Below, piece after piece: positions 32,531-43,631 of a stretch of DNA of 64,000 bases. The notes below the pieces were generated by a model. It was not told the DNA's origin. It searched no databases and worked only from the letters and a program-made list of their open reading frames with translations. The DNA comes from Nigrospora sphaerica (lineage: Eukaryota; Ascomycota; Sordariomycetes; Amphisphaeriales; Apiosporaceae), in assembly GCA_018287875.1 (NCBI GenBank), contig JAGVVL010000015.1, positions 1,736,001 to 1,800,000 of the forward strand, read 5' to 3'. Position numbers and translations under genes: made by a program. How positions within the stretch are numbered: position 1 is the stretch's first letter; every line of letters begins with the position of its first letter.

Positions 32531-34288
32531 ATGCGCCATCTTGCACTGGCCCTGTCGGCTTTCGTCATAACTTCGCTGGCTCTGGCCGACCTGCCACCGG
32601 TGCTGGTAGGCCCCATTCTAGAAACTCTCCCGGATTGCGCGGTACGTCTTTATTCCCAGGCCGGATATGTGTGACTTCGGCTAAAGCTTTTCTGCAACCT
32701 CCAAGAGAACATGCTGGACCAACAGCATTGCGCAGTCATGCGGCTCGTCTACCGCCCAGGATTGTATCTGCCAACACGCCGCAGTCGAGTCGACTCTACA
32801 GAGCTGTTGCGGGGCAACCTGTCCCATAGCAGCGGTTTATGGTACAATACCACACTTGCTCAGCTATCTTTCTCTCTCGACCCATTTCTAACTTGAATAG
32901 CATCGAAGCGTCAAGCCGACATACTTTGTGCACGCCCGCGTCGAAGCCGCAAGGACGATGTTTGGCCGTATCTGCCGTTCCACATCATTGCCATGGCGTG
33001 CGTGGTGGCTCGGCTTTGGGCCAAGATCTTTCTCATTAAGAACTTCTGTCTGGATGACTGGATAACTTCGGGTCTGTTCCTCCTGTACATGGTTTGGTTT
33101 CCCCTCGGCCATGAAAGTCAGTACCTAGTCAAACCTCCTTTATCACGCCTGCGCGGGCTTTTCTGACGACGGACATAGTTCTCCAGGCAGCCTTTGGTGA
33201 GGATATTTGGTGGGTTGACCCCGACCTGTTGGCTCTGGCGTTGAAGGTCGGTCGGCTACTCCCACAGTCTGTCTTCCTGTCGTCGTGACCGAGATCATCT
33301 AACCCTCGTATAGCTGTTCTTCGTCGCTACCCCGATCTACGTCCTGGTGCTCAACCTTGCCAAGATTTCCATCATACTCTTCTATCTCCGCCTCTGCTAT
33401 CTGTATCCAACGTTCTGCCGCGTCTGCTACGTGTTCCTGACCCTGGTCGTTGTCAATATTGCCATTTGGCTCACCATCCCCTTCGTACAATGCTCGCGGC
33501 TGGACTACAACTGGGACCGCTACCGCCGCGATTACGACGAGACGGTCCGGTGCTTGAATCTGACTCATCTCATACTCAGCATGAGCATCATGAACATCAC
33601 CCTAGACGCCATGATCCTGGTGTTGCCCATGCCTCTCGTACTCAGAATGCGGTCAACCTTAGCGCAAAAAGTGGTCATGATAGTCATGTTCAGTTTGGGT
33701 ATCATTGTTCTGGTTGCGAGCTGCAACCGACTGCGCTACACCATTGCTTTTGGCTCTTCGGCCAATATCACCTGGGACTATGTCGATCTTATGATCTGGA
33801 CAGGCGTCGAAACCGCCGCCGCTGTCATGGCGCCCAGTCTACCCACCATCCGACTCCTGATGCACCGCCTTTGTCCCAGTTTGTTCGGTCGCATCTTTGC
33901 CTTCGGGTCGGACCACGAGCGTGAGATACAAGGCTACGACGACGGCGACGAGGCCTTTTCCCAAGGTTTCGAAGAACATCGGCAGCGGGGCCTGGTGTCC
34001 AGGAGACTGGGCCGCAGAAGACGCGGCGGCGGCGGAACAGGCCAGGATCTCAACCGGCCGAAGGCGGATAGAAGAGGCCACACCGAAGCGAGCCGGGTAC
34101 TGATGAGCATCGACGACGAGGCACCGGATTTTCATCGGTATTCGGCGCCCGGGCCCCCAGGCGTCGCAGCTGTCTCGAGGGAGCCAGAGATGAGGTCAGA
34201 CGCAGCGTCGGATTCCACCGTCGCTAGTACGTTTTTAGCGAAATCTTCGGGTGTCGAAAAGCTGGCTAAAGATCAACACGCTCGGTAG
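32531..34288 (+). CDS. CFEM-domain PTH11-like membrane receptor
   Basis: Five exons, join(32531..32641, 32706..32841, 32901..33116, 33179..33246, 33314..34288), give 501 residues. A signal peptide (1-19) is followed by a CFEM domain with exactly eight cysteines: 36, 40, 49, 57, 59, 71, 72 and 76. This is seen only if intron 1 ends at ctccaag (32705), which joins LPDCA to RTCWTN in frame and gives the C-x3-C spacing of the family. Seven helices follow, with KNFCLDDWIT, FGEDIWWVD, LNLAKISIILFYLRLCY and LDAMILVLPMPLVLRM. The 150-residue tail is basic and acidic by turns, suitable for intracellular signalling. CFEM proteins are surface-exposed and some bind heme or sense hosts; for this member the role is inferred. 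Its stop lies 23 bases from that of the convergent reductase gene. Confidence 0.9.
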
Positions 34289-34311
34289 ACAGATGGATGA
34301 GAGGTTTATGT

Positions 34312-35241
34312 TCATTTCCTGCTTTCTTTGATAATCTGCTCGATAAGATCCAGCTTCGTCATTCTCTTGAGCATCCCTTCGAAGATGTTAAACGGGAGGC
34401 AAGTGGCGACCCTCGCAGCGAATGCACTTTGTCCTTTCCATATAACCCTGGGCGGGTTGGTCTGGAGCAGCAGCGCAGCTACTTCTTTGGCCCACTGCTC
34501 GGCGGGGATGCCGTAACCAAGGAGGCCCTCCTGGCTCAGGGCCTTCTCGACGACGTCGCGAGCCGGGCCGTAGATGGAGTCCTTGGGCAGGGTCTCGGCC
34601 CGGGCGTTGTAGGGGTTGTTGGTGATGATGTTGGTGCGCACGCCGCCGGTTTTGAGCTCGACGACGCGGATGCCGAAAGGGGCGAGTTCGAGGCGCAGCG
34701 TCTCCGTGAGCATGGCCAGGGCCGCTTTGGACGCGTTGTAAACGCCCTGGAAGGGCAGGGCCGTGACGGAGCCGACGGACGTGTGGTTGACCACCATGGC
34801 CGGGGCCGAGGGATTGCTATCCCCGGCACCCTTAGCGCCGCCGCCGTTGCCGGCCCGCAGCAGCAGGGGCAGGAAGGCCTGGGTGACGGCGATCTGGCCC
34901 CAGACGTTGAGGTCGAACAGGGCGCGGGCCTCGCCGAGCGCCACGTCGGCGGCGGGCATCGAGTAGCTGCCTGCTGCGTTGTTGACAAGCATGTCGAGGC
35001 CCTCGCCGGCTGGCAGCGCGTCGGTAACGGCGGCGGCCGCCGCCGCGATGGACGGCGCCGACGTCACATCGAGCGCGAGCGTCTTAAGGCCCTGCACCGC
35101 GAGCGGCGCTAGCTTGTCGGTGTTGCGGGCCGTCGCGAACACGAGGTGGCCCGCCCGGTGGAAGACGTCGGCCAGAGCCGCGCCAGCGCCGCCGGGCGAG
35201 CAGCCCGTGATCAGGATGTTCAGTTTTCTCGGGGCGGACAT
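34312..35241 (-). CDS. AYR1-like: SDR, 1-acyl-dihydroxyacetone-phosphate reductase-like
   Basis: Single-exon gene of 309 residues. NADPH-dependent reductase resembling yeast Ayr1, which makes lysophosphatidic acid from 1-acyl-DHAP on lipid droplets and the endoplasmic reticulum. The motifs are TGCSPGGAG (12-20), NNAAG (87-91), a catalytic Ser in NHTSVGS (155), and Tyr168-Lys172 in YNASK. The TGCS-x-GG-x-G form and the C-terminal region with a PPRVIWKG motif and an amphipathic end are typical of the Ayr1 group. A Gly- and Ala-rich insert at 130-146 is unusual. Ayr1-like SDRs are numerous in filamentous fungi and many have other substrates, so the exact reaction is uncertain. Confidence 0.9.
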   Translation of the reverse strand: MSAPRKLNILITGCSPGGAGAALADVFHRAGHLVFATARNTDKLAPLAVQGLKTLALDVTSAPSIAAAAAAVTDALPAGEGLDMLVNNAAGSYSMPAADVALGEARALFDLNVWGQIAVTQAFLPLLLRAGNGGGAKGAGDSNPSAPAMVVNHTSVGSVTALPFQGVYNASKAALAMLTETLRLELAPFGIRVVELKTGGVRTNIITNNPYNARAETLPKDSIYGPARDVVEKALSQEGLLGYGIPAEQWAKEVAALLLQTNPPRVIWKGQSAFAARVATCLPFNIFEGMLKRMTKLDLIEQIIKESRK

Positions 35242-37283
35242 GGTGGTGCTGGGTTTGCTGGGGGGTCGCGAAGGCCAAGGTAAGCCGGTTGGGGAGGCAG
35301 TCGAAAAAGTCGAGATAGGGATTAGATGGAAGGCGATGATTCAAAAGCCAGGACTGAGGGAAGATGGTTCTGTGTATTCGCCTCTCATCACGATCTTCGG
35401 CTACTTTTTATAAAACCGCAGCACTTGGCCGCCGAAGAAGCGCAGCACAGCACATTCAAGGCAATCGTGATCGCGGAAGCGGACACGGAGCAGCCAGACG
35501 GTGGCCAACGTTCGCCCGCCGACCCGACATGTCGGGGTGTAGCGCGTATCGCGTGGTTGAAGCCGCAATGGCTCACATAAGCCACGTTCACGGAATCGGG
35601 GCAAGCGTTGACTCCTCCGAGAGTGAGCCGGGGGTTTTCTTGTGGCTGATCGGAGGTGAATTGCTCCATGGCGAGCACTGATTGGACGACCTGCGGGTTG
35701 GCTTACGGCGGGATCCACCAAGGCGCGCGGACTTGGGAGTATGGGGCAGTTGTGGGGCTTATTAGGAAAGTGAAGTTCGTGAAGAACCATCCATCCATTC
35801 CGCCTGGAGGGAGTTGCCTGTTGTTTATTAAGCCACAGAGGTGATTTACCTCTGTGCTTGGCTTCGCTCTGATTTTTGTGATACAAACTGTTAGCTCACA
35901 AGTGCCATCGGGCGCGAACACACAGCCAAGTGGCCAAGGGCACAGGACATGCATGCCTCATGCGTCCGATCGCCCCCAAGGCCTTCGATAACAGGCCACG
36001 GAGCACTCGGGTCTCGCGCATCTACCGAGGCCGATGTTGGAAAGACCAGTATTGCCATCAACTCGCTGTCAAGGTTCTAAAGGAGCTTCACATGCGCTGA
36101 GCTTCCATTCGTAACGAGCCCGAATTGTCGGTCGTCACACCGGCATCCCGGGGCTTGCCCTACATGGCCATGCTTCCTGGGACTTGTAGGATCGACCTTG
36201 CTGCGTATGCGGACGAGAGGGAGGTCCTTACACCCTCGAACCTCGCTTGTTTGCTGGCAGGTCATGGGGATGGTCGTCGTACCACTTGCCTGGAACTTTC
36301 CCATATCGCGATGGATGAAGGCGAAGCGGGCGGCTTCGGGGGGATGGGAGCCAAAAAGCTTAGCATTGGCGGAGGCCCCACGCGTAACGTCAGTTTTTTG
36401 GGGCGGGACGGCCAATAGTGCGCCGCTCTTAGGCCTAAAGGACTCTTCTCGCGGGGAGCCGCGGTCAGCCATTGGTAAACCCTCCACCAACCCACCCGTC
36501 GTGTCGGTCGTGACTCGTTCGACGCCCGGCAGATGGGCGTCTCTACCTATGGGCTTTCCCTTGGTGGACGCGGTTGAGCGATTTTGGGCGCTCCCAGGGC
36601 GAAGGCGTCTCTCCCCCGGGCCGCTCGTTATGGAACAAGCCCACTAGGAAAGTAGGTTGTGGGATTCCGTGCCCGCATCTTCCGATGCGGCCTTTTCGAG
36701 GCACCCCTCCCATCCCAGCCTGTTCCCGTCCGGAGAACTCGGTAAGCCGGCCGCCCAGAAACCTCGCGCGGCCTTGGTCTCCCCCCAGCCTTTGCTTTTA
36801 CTCTTCTTCTTCCTCCCTCATCCAAGTCCCAAGCTGCAGGGCCCCTCTGGTTTCTCTCTGCTCTCCGCTTGTCCAATCCAGAGGCTTCTCGCGGCGCGTA
36901 CCCTGGTGCACGCATGCCTAATGGTGTGTATCTTGGTCGATGTTACTGTCTAGCATTCCACCCTTGGCTCCCGGCTCGACCGGACTACTCTCCACCTTGT
37001 CCCAGCCCCGCCAAGGTTGTGCGGATCCTCCAGCCTTCAATGTCATAGATCGGTAATTGTCTGACTGGCGTCAATCACGCGGCCCGTCTTCCTCTCCTCC
37101 ATCAGCAACACCAATTGTCCGACCGCGACACACCATTGCTAGCAGCAGCAGCAGCGGCAGCGCCACGCATCGCTGCCAAAGCACCCAAGGCTGCGAGACG
37201 TTCCATTTCCGAAAGCTGTCCGTCAAACCTCTTCAGCCGTGTACTTTGGCCACCATTTAAAGTCGACCTGATCAAACGACATC
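35242..37283. other. Divergent intergenic region
   Basis: About 2.0 kb between the reductase (-) and the membrane-protein gene (+). No supported gene. Near 37130-37160 there is a GCAGCAGCAG-like run in the probable 5' leader. Pyrimidine-rich sequence lies at about 36770-36830. Confidence 0.45.
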
Positions 37284-38996
37284 ATGTGGACTCTCCTGGA
37301 CGCCCGGGGAATGCTTCCCTTTCCCCCAGGGACCGACAACCCCAATGTTACTGTTATCGGCGGCATCCCCTTCAATCTGACCACCCTAGAGTACTTTAAC
37401 TTCACCCTCTACGACAACGGTACGCTTTCCAACGGCTCTTGGTGTATGCTTGCCTTTGGCAAATACTACCCGGCCCTGATCGAACCCAATGGCACCTGGA
37501 TCAATGGCACCTCCTGCTATTCGCCTACTGAGCCCATCGGCACCCGCGGCATTGTGGGCATTTGCTTCGCCGTCGCCTTCGGCCTCTCGCTCGTGTTCAT
37601 CATGCTCAACCTGACCCGGCACGGCAAGCAATACCTGCCGACCGAGAAGAGGTTCTACCCCATCGGCCGCCGGTGGCAGTGGTACTGGGGTTCGTGGGTC
37701 TGTGCAACCGCCTGCATATCCTTATTTACCGGTGTGGATGTCGACCGCTTCCGCGTCTCCGAGCTTCCTATCGTTCTGAATGCCTTTTTCTGGTATTTGA
37801 TGCAAATGGGCACCATGTGCTGCGTCTGGGAGGCGGTCCGCCACTGGGGGAGCTGGATGGAGAGGCAGTTCATCGACCCGAATCCTTTCGTGCTCCAGCA
37901 AACCGACAAAAGAGGCCGTTTCGAGTTCTTCTTGCCCCTGGTCTTCTACGCCTGGGTTTGGCTCAACTTCTTCCTCGTCATCCCTCGAAACTGGGGAAGG
38001 ATTGAACTCCAGCGCGACCCGGACCAAACCGCCATGTTCGCAGAGCCGGCCGCCACCGACGTCCGTTTCAAGACGGCCACTTTTGTTCTCTTCATTGCGT
38101 GGCTGTGCATATGTGTATCGCTCTGGCACTCGATCCGCCACTATGAGCCCCGCAACCGCGGCGCCTTCAACCGCCTCATTGGCTTTTTGGGCTACATGCC
38201 TTTCCGGTTTACGCTACTGCTGCCGCTTTCCCTGGCTGTGGTCGGCTTCCAGGGCTTGGCCGCCTGGGAATTCCGCCTATCGCCGCAAAACATCAAGACC
38301 AACCTCGTTGCCATGTACGTAGGCGGTTACCTGCCGAGCCTCTTGGTTCTCTGGGTGCAGATCGTCGCCGGCTTCATGCGGCCTAATGAGGACAAGGCCC
38401 TCATCAAGCAGCGTAGAGAGCGCGGTGCCGCCATTGATAACGAAATTGGCTTTGTGAAAAAGCCTGCTTGGTGGAAAAGGGTGAATGGCCACATGCCGGC
38501 CACCAGCATGCGAGACCACCTGATGGCCAACGTGCGCGAAGTTGGCGGCGGCGCTGCTACGGCCCGCAACATCGAGCTCGCCGCCGAGGCACGGGCCCGT
38601 GAGGCCGAGCAGAACAACAATGGCACTGCCCCGATAGAGATGAACGAGCTGCAGCGCTCCAACAGCCTTGCGAGCAGCGTCAGAACTGGCGCCGCGCCTC
38701 CGCCTTACAAGCCCCCGGCCTACTCGCCAGCCCCTAACGGAAGTCGGTCGGAGGGCCGAAGGAACGAGCAGGCTTTGCAGTTGGCTGCCAGTCTCTTGTT
38801 CCCCAATGCGGGAGTCGCACCCGCAGCACCACCAGCACCCCCACATAACGATCCCGAGGCGGGTCGGGGCCGGAGCCGGGGTCAAAGCAGCTCGACGGCC
38901 GACCGGCCGCCCACCAACGGCCGTAGCAATAGTGCTGCCAGTAGCAACTCCCTGAATGCGCCGCCGCAGCAGGTCCGGAGCATGCTGGATGTTTAG
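37284..38996 (+). CDS. Fungal multi-span membrane protein (DUF2434-like)
   Basis: Single exon, 570 residues. An outside N-terminal domain of about 85 residues carries several N-glycosylation sequons (NVT, NLT, NFT, NGS, NGT) and a Cys pair. Seven or so hydrophobic helices follow between about 90 and 375, with MLNLTRHGKQYLP in the first inner loop, FYPIGRRWQWYWGSW before helix 2, WHSIRHYEPRNRGAFNR, and GYMPFRFTLLLPLSL. A long hydrophilic C-terminus (about 200 residues, Ala-, Pro- and Asn-rich) ends with RSMLDV. I believe this is the family of fungal proteins annotated DUF2434, but that is from memory of its pattern. The seven-helix layout with a sugared outside domain suggests a plasma-membrane sensor, which is inference. 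Confidence 0.88.
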   Translation: MWTLLDARGMLPFPPGTDNPNVTVIGGIPFNLTTLEYFNFTLYDNGTLSNGSWCMLAFGKYYPALIEPNGTWINGTSCYSPTEPIGTRGIVGICFAVAFGLSLVFIMLNLTRHGKQYLPTEKRFYPIGRRWQWYWGSWVCATACISLFTGVDVDRFRVSELPIVLNAFFWYLMQMGTMCCVWEAVRHWGSWMERQFIDPNPFVLQQTDKRGRFEFFLPLVFYAWVWLNFFLVIPRNWGRIELQRDPDQTAMFAEPAATDVRFKTATFVLFIAWLCICVSLWHSIRHYEPRNRGAFNRLIGFLGYMPFRFTLLLPLSLAVVGFQGLAAWEFRLSPQNIKTNLVAMYVGGYLPSLLVLWVQIVAGFMRPNEDKALIKQRRERGAAIDNEIGFVKKPAWWKRVNGHMPATSMRDHLMANVREVGGGAATARNIELAAEARAREAEQNNNGTAPIEMNELQRSNSLASSVRTGAAPPPYKPPAYSPAPNGSRSEGRRNEQALQLAASLLFPNAGVAPAAPPAPPHNDPEAGRGRSRGQSSSTADRPPTNGRSNSAASSNSLNAPPQQVRSMLDV

Positions 38997-41900
38997 GCGG
39001 AAGGCGGCTTGAGCACGCCGGTGCTTCACATTAGGCGAGCCATGGTTCGAGGTTGCCGCGACGCCTCGGCATCGACTGGGTTTCATGTTTAATATTGGGC
39101 TCTTAGATTTTACGAATCAAGAAGCCCCTGGCCCCGCCCATGATGATGTAGGGCTGGGCCAGACGACCCCTCACTGACACGATGAAGTTCGACCCCGGAA
39201 GTCATGTCCACCCCCATATCTATGTCTTCTTTACCTGGAAGATTGAACCATTTAGAAATTTATTGGTAATGTCAAGAATTCCATTTGCGTGGCCTGTATT
39301 CTTTTAGCAAGCGCTTTTACCAAATGTAGTCTCTTGTACGACCACGGAAAGGACGGTATAGGGGTATGGTCCAGATATCCGTTTGAATGGTGCCGGTCCA
39401 GAAAAGGCGTCGTACATCTTGATCCTGCCAGCTGTGGGATGTCCCGCCACCTTCACGACGGCGTGCAAATATTCTTCCTTCGGCCGAGGCAGCCCCCTCA
39501 TCTCATCGTCGCAGATATTTCCTTCCCCGGTGTCCTCTGCGCTGCGTTCCGCTTCTCTGCTCGCGTCCACGTACGACAGCCTGGAGAAGAGCGACGCCCG
39601 CGACCCTTGCTCACGCAATGGGCCCGGCCGACTCAGGAGGACGGGTTCTGTTCTGACCGCATCGGGCGGACACCAGAATCTTTGAAATGCTCGATATCGT
39701 TAATTCTCGTCTGACGTCATTTGTAGCACACGGACGGCGGGGCCCGTCTGGCCAAGCCACGTACTAGCGCCGGCAAATGAGGCTCAGTCGATAGAAGCGC
39801 CGCGCATGGCGCCTGGCCGGGTTCCATGTACCGATCAAAACCCCACGCGGGCAAAAGATATAGGAGAGGCTCAGTGGTAGAAGCTCCCCGTGGGCAGATG
39901 GGCTGGCTGTGCCTTCTTCCGGGGCACCCTCTTACGATACTTACCGGTGGCGGCTTCGGAAAGCAGCAAAAGAAGGAGGTCGTCATCATAGCTCGACTGG
40001 ATAGCGTCACGGACGCAGCCTCTCCTCCCACCACCACGGCCGGGGACTGCCGAACCCATTCCGTATCATGACGGCCTGAAGTCCGTTTTGGGGCGTACCC
40101 CCCCGCTTGGCTGTCGAGGCTGTCAAGAAGCAAAAGCGCCGTCTGTCAAAAACGCTTCGGACCCCAATGCCCGGGGGATCACCTGCATCCGACGCTCGTT
40201 AGCGCGCCTGTTCAATGCCCGAAAGTACTCGCGTACCCGCGGTCATATCCTTAAAACCAACCTTGATTACAGATAGCCGCAGCCTTGGAATGTTCCCTTA
40301 CCGGCACCTATCATCATGGGCTCAGAACGAGCGGCGTCTGGCCCGGGTCCGCAGTTCGCCTGTACTGGTCTTTTGCCGGGTTTCAGAAGTTTTGAGCTCC
40401 TTGATACCCTTCAAGCAATTTCCCGGCACCGGAGGAAGCCGGAGATGCAGCCCGAATTACTCATCGCCGTAGTCACTATGAACCCGCGGTTGGGCCAACG
40501 CCGTCACGATGTCACGGACTGCGGCTTAGTCCTGGAGGCGGGATCACGGCCGGTTCACATGTTGTTCGGTTCCTGAGGAGTGTTCGCACCTGGCGGCCCA
40601 GACTCGCAACAATCACGAGTCTTGGTGTGTGGCGACGCACGGGGTTTCAAGTGTGCAGGACTCTGGCCAACGGCTGTGCAGACGCAAAGTTACCCCAATC
40701 CCATACGATTGACTCGTAGGTTTCCAGCGCTTCGCTGTCCAGGTGCTTCGTGTCCCAGGAGCGTACCCCAGCGCTGACCACTCGACCAAGCCGCTGGACG
40801 GCGGTTGCGATACTCCATTTTCGCCAACATGCTGGCGTCCAATGGCGAAGAACACCACGCTGGGAAGGCCCCGGTTTTGAAGCAGGTCCGTCCCCAAAAG
40901 TGGATGTCCGCTCCAGGAACGCAGTGACCTGGTTTTCGCGCCACTCCGTCTCGCCCAGAGACTACGAGACCCTCGCGAGGATTCCGGCTCTTGATACGTT
41001 AGACAGGTATCCGGGAGACGGTACTACGGATGGGCCTCAAGCGTTCCGCGTGGCGGCCAACGATAGGGTGTGACTCCAGGAGGGATAGCTGCTTGCAGTT
41101 TGCAAGATCCGCGCCGGTGGGAAACACAGCCTGAAGCCAAGGCAAGGGCGAAGGGATGGTAGCCGCCGCTTTCCATATGCTCGCACGTGGAATGAGTGAG
41201 GCTGGAAGGGGCGGCTGTGATGCTGCTCTTTCATTTTCCTCCCGCTTGCAAGCTCGGCCGCGCAAACAATCAATAAAACCGGCAAGGAATCGTCAAGGCT
41301 TCGACTCACAGTTTGGACAGGGCGGCATTGCGCGTGCCTGAGATGCCGTTACCGGCAGTCGAGCCTGCGGAGTTAATCGACATGGGGTCCAAAGTTCAGT
41401 CACGACTATCTGGTTCCCGTTGTTACGCTCTCTCTTGCCACTGCTCGCTCGCTATAATTAGGGGCGGCACTGCAGGTCACTGGGAGCATATCTGGTATTC
41501 AGACGGGGCTGATGGGGCAAAAGCAGCGCCATGACGGGCGAGACCAAAGCTAAACCTCACAATGAGCAGGCCATGACAACGCTACGCATATACCCAGGTA
41601 AGTGAACCGGGAGCCAGGAAACGGGTAGCGGGTAGCATTTCCTTAGCCCTGTAGCCACTCCAGAAGGCTAAGTTTTGTCGATGGCTCCGAGACAGGTGGT
41701 CAAGTCGTCGACGAAGAAGGCAGTTGGCGGCACGACATGACCTCTGTCGCGATAGCAGCCATCTCGATGGGGGAAACCCCGCTATCCATGGGGTTGACGG
41801 GGACAGGGATGGAAGCATCTAGAACATTCGGCAGGCCCTCCCAAGCACCACTGCAAGTGGGACGCGGGACGCGGGGCGAGTTGAGGGGCGAGCGAGTTGC

Positions 41901-43631
41901 GGCGGCTGGCCACCCATGGCACCAGCCCCAGGGGCTCTCATACCAGGAGAAAGATGCAAATGAAATGAGGCGCAAGTGAGGCTCATTTGTAGAGGTGCTA
42001 GTGTCGGGAGGGAGGGGAAGAGGACGTCCAGACGTAATAGTTTGCGGGCGTGTGTCGACCCGACTGACGTTCGATTAGACAGGGCCTAGGCGTTAGGGCA
42101 CTGGGGCAGACCAGGTGTGGGAAGCCAGGGAAGCTTAGAGCACGGGCTTTCGTTTCCGTTGACGGCACACTGACTTGCAACCTTTCCGTAATGGTGGGCT
42201 GCGGGTACACGTACTGCATGTAGGTAAGTGGGCGGGCAGTGCGGGCAGATGTCGGTAGGTGCAGCGGGGATACACAGGCTCGACGGGATGGGTGGACGAT
42301 GACCGATTTTCCATTGCTGATGATGATCCGCTGCCGGCGGTTGGTCGAGGGAGAGGGGGGAGGGGGTTGGGACCCCCGCAAGTGGTTCTGGTACCTAATG
42401 TACCTCAGTAAGTAATTTAGGTACTTTACTGTTCGCGTCGTCGTCATGATCACTGGCGCGTGTGTGTGATCGCCGGCGCGTTTTTGACGGCCGGTAGAGA
42501 TACTCGGGAGAACGCGGTATAGTAGGTACGTTGTAAGGCGAGTTAGGAGATGCCCGGATGATGAGGGGGGATAGAGAGAGCGCGAGACAGAAACAGACGA
42601 CGGCTCGGGGACGCAGCTGCTCGTTTGTGCTTGCTTGATAGGCTCTGTACACAGAGGTAGGAGCACAAACGGCATGGGCGACGCGGCGAGGCAAGAACAC
42701 CTACCCATCGCGGGAGCGAGACAGGTCAACGAATGCAGGATCGTTTCAAGTTCGCCTTCACGGAAGGGCATATCTACATTGTGTTCTTGTATTGTACTGC
42801 GTCTTCACGGCGCACGACGATTGCGTCGAGATATAACTGTGCGTACGAGCTGAGGAGGGGTACCTTCGAGAAGTGGCTCGAAGCGCAGGCGTCCCCGCTC
42901 GCCTCTCGTACAGCCGCCCTGCACGAGCGCCGTTGTCCGGGCCCCGGTACTGGTCGCGCCTGTGAAAGCCTCGCTCTGATGGGCCAGCACCCGTATGGCT
43001 TCCACTGGAAGGTACACGGATCTGGTTGGACGCAGCCGATCAACGGGCGCATCACCTGTCGAGACCCCTGTCGGCTGGAGCCCCCCATCATCTCATCCGC
43101 GCTCAATCCTGCCGGGCTCTGGCGTCACTGGTCCCAGCACTGGTACCGAGTACTGCCTGACCAGAATCTTCCACACTGGGCGTGCCGGCACGAGTCAAGC
43201 TTCAAGAAGACGTCCTACCGACCTACTTGTGAAAGCTCAGGGCTCTTACTTCCATTCCTTCCGCCTTGTGACAAACATCCATCCCACTTGGGGCTTCTTT
43301 CCATTGATTGATTGATTGTTCGCTTCTACCGATAGCTGCATTCATTCATTCATTCCTCCCCATCATCCCAAACCAAACAACAACAACAAAACATTTCGTC
43401 AAGCAACACCACATCTGGCTCGTTGTTTGCAGGCGTCTTTTACCGCCTCCACTCTTACCCCTCGACCCAACCCATCTCTGCCTCTATCCATCGTTGAACG
43501 AGACACAGTCTTGTCCCTACCGCGAAACAACCACATCTGGGACATCAACTACGACAACGTAACCACCCTGCAGCAACCGAATTCGTTGCTCCTCTTCTCA
43601 CCACGTCAATACCGCTATTGCCATCGACACC
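38997..43631. other. Long gene-free stretch
   Basis: 4.6 kb between the membrane-protein gene and the J-protein gene with no gene I can support. Frames at 39289-39714 (+), 39304-39618 (-) and 42733-43311 (+) were read and lack domains, splice partners or coding bias. The last 300 bases before the J-protein start (43330-43630) are pyrimidine- and A-rich, as in a fungal 5' leader. Two TTC-nn-GAA blocks lie at 42865-42872 and 43201-43208, and TAGGTAC-type words cluster at 42411-42430. Confidence 0.4.
42865..42872. promoter_or_regulatory. Possible heat-shock element half (TTCGAGAA)
   Basis: TTC-nn-GAA block about 760 bases upstream of the SIS1-like J-protein start, followed by a further GAA 12 bases on. 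Yeast SIS1 is an Hsf1 target, so such a site would make sense, but a full element needs three units and this is weak evidence. Confidence 0.2.

Noticed and set aside
39830..39900. tRNA-Gly-like D-arm (GGCTCAGTGGTAGAAGC)
   Set aside because: No T-arm or acceptor partner follows at the needed distance.
42733..43311. 192-codon plus-strand frame upstream of the J-protein
   Set aside because: No domain, no splice link to the J-protein and no coding bias; lies in the probable promoter and leader.
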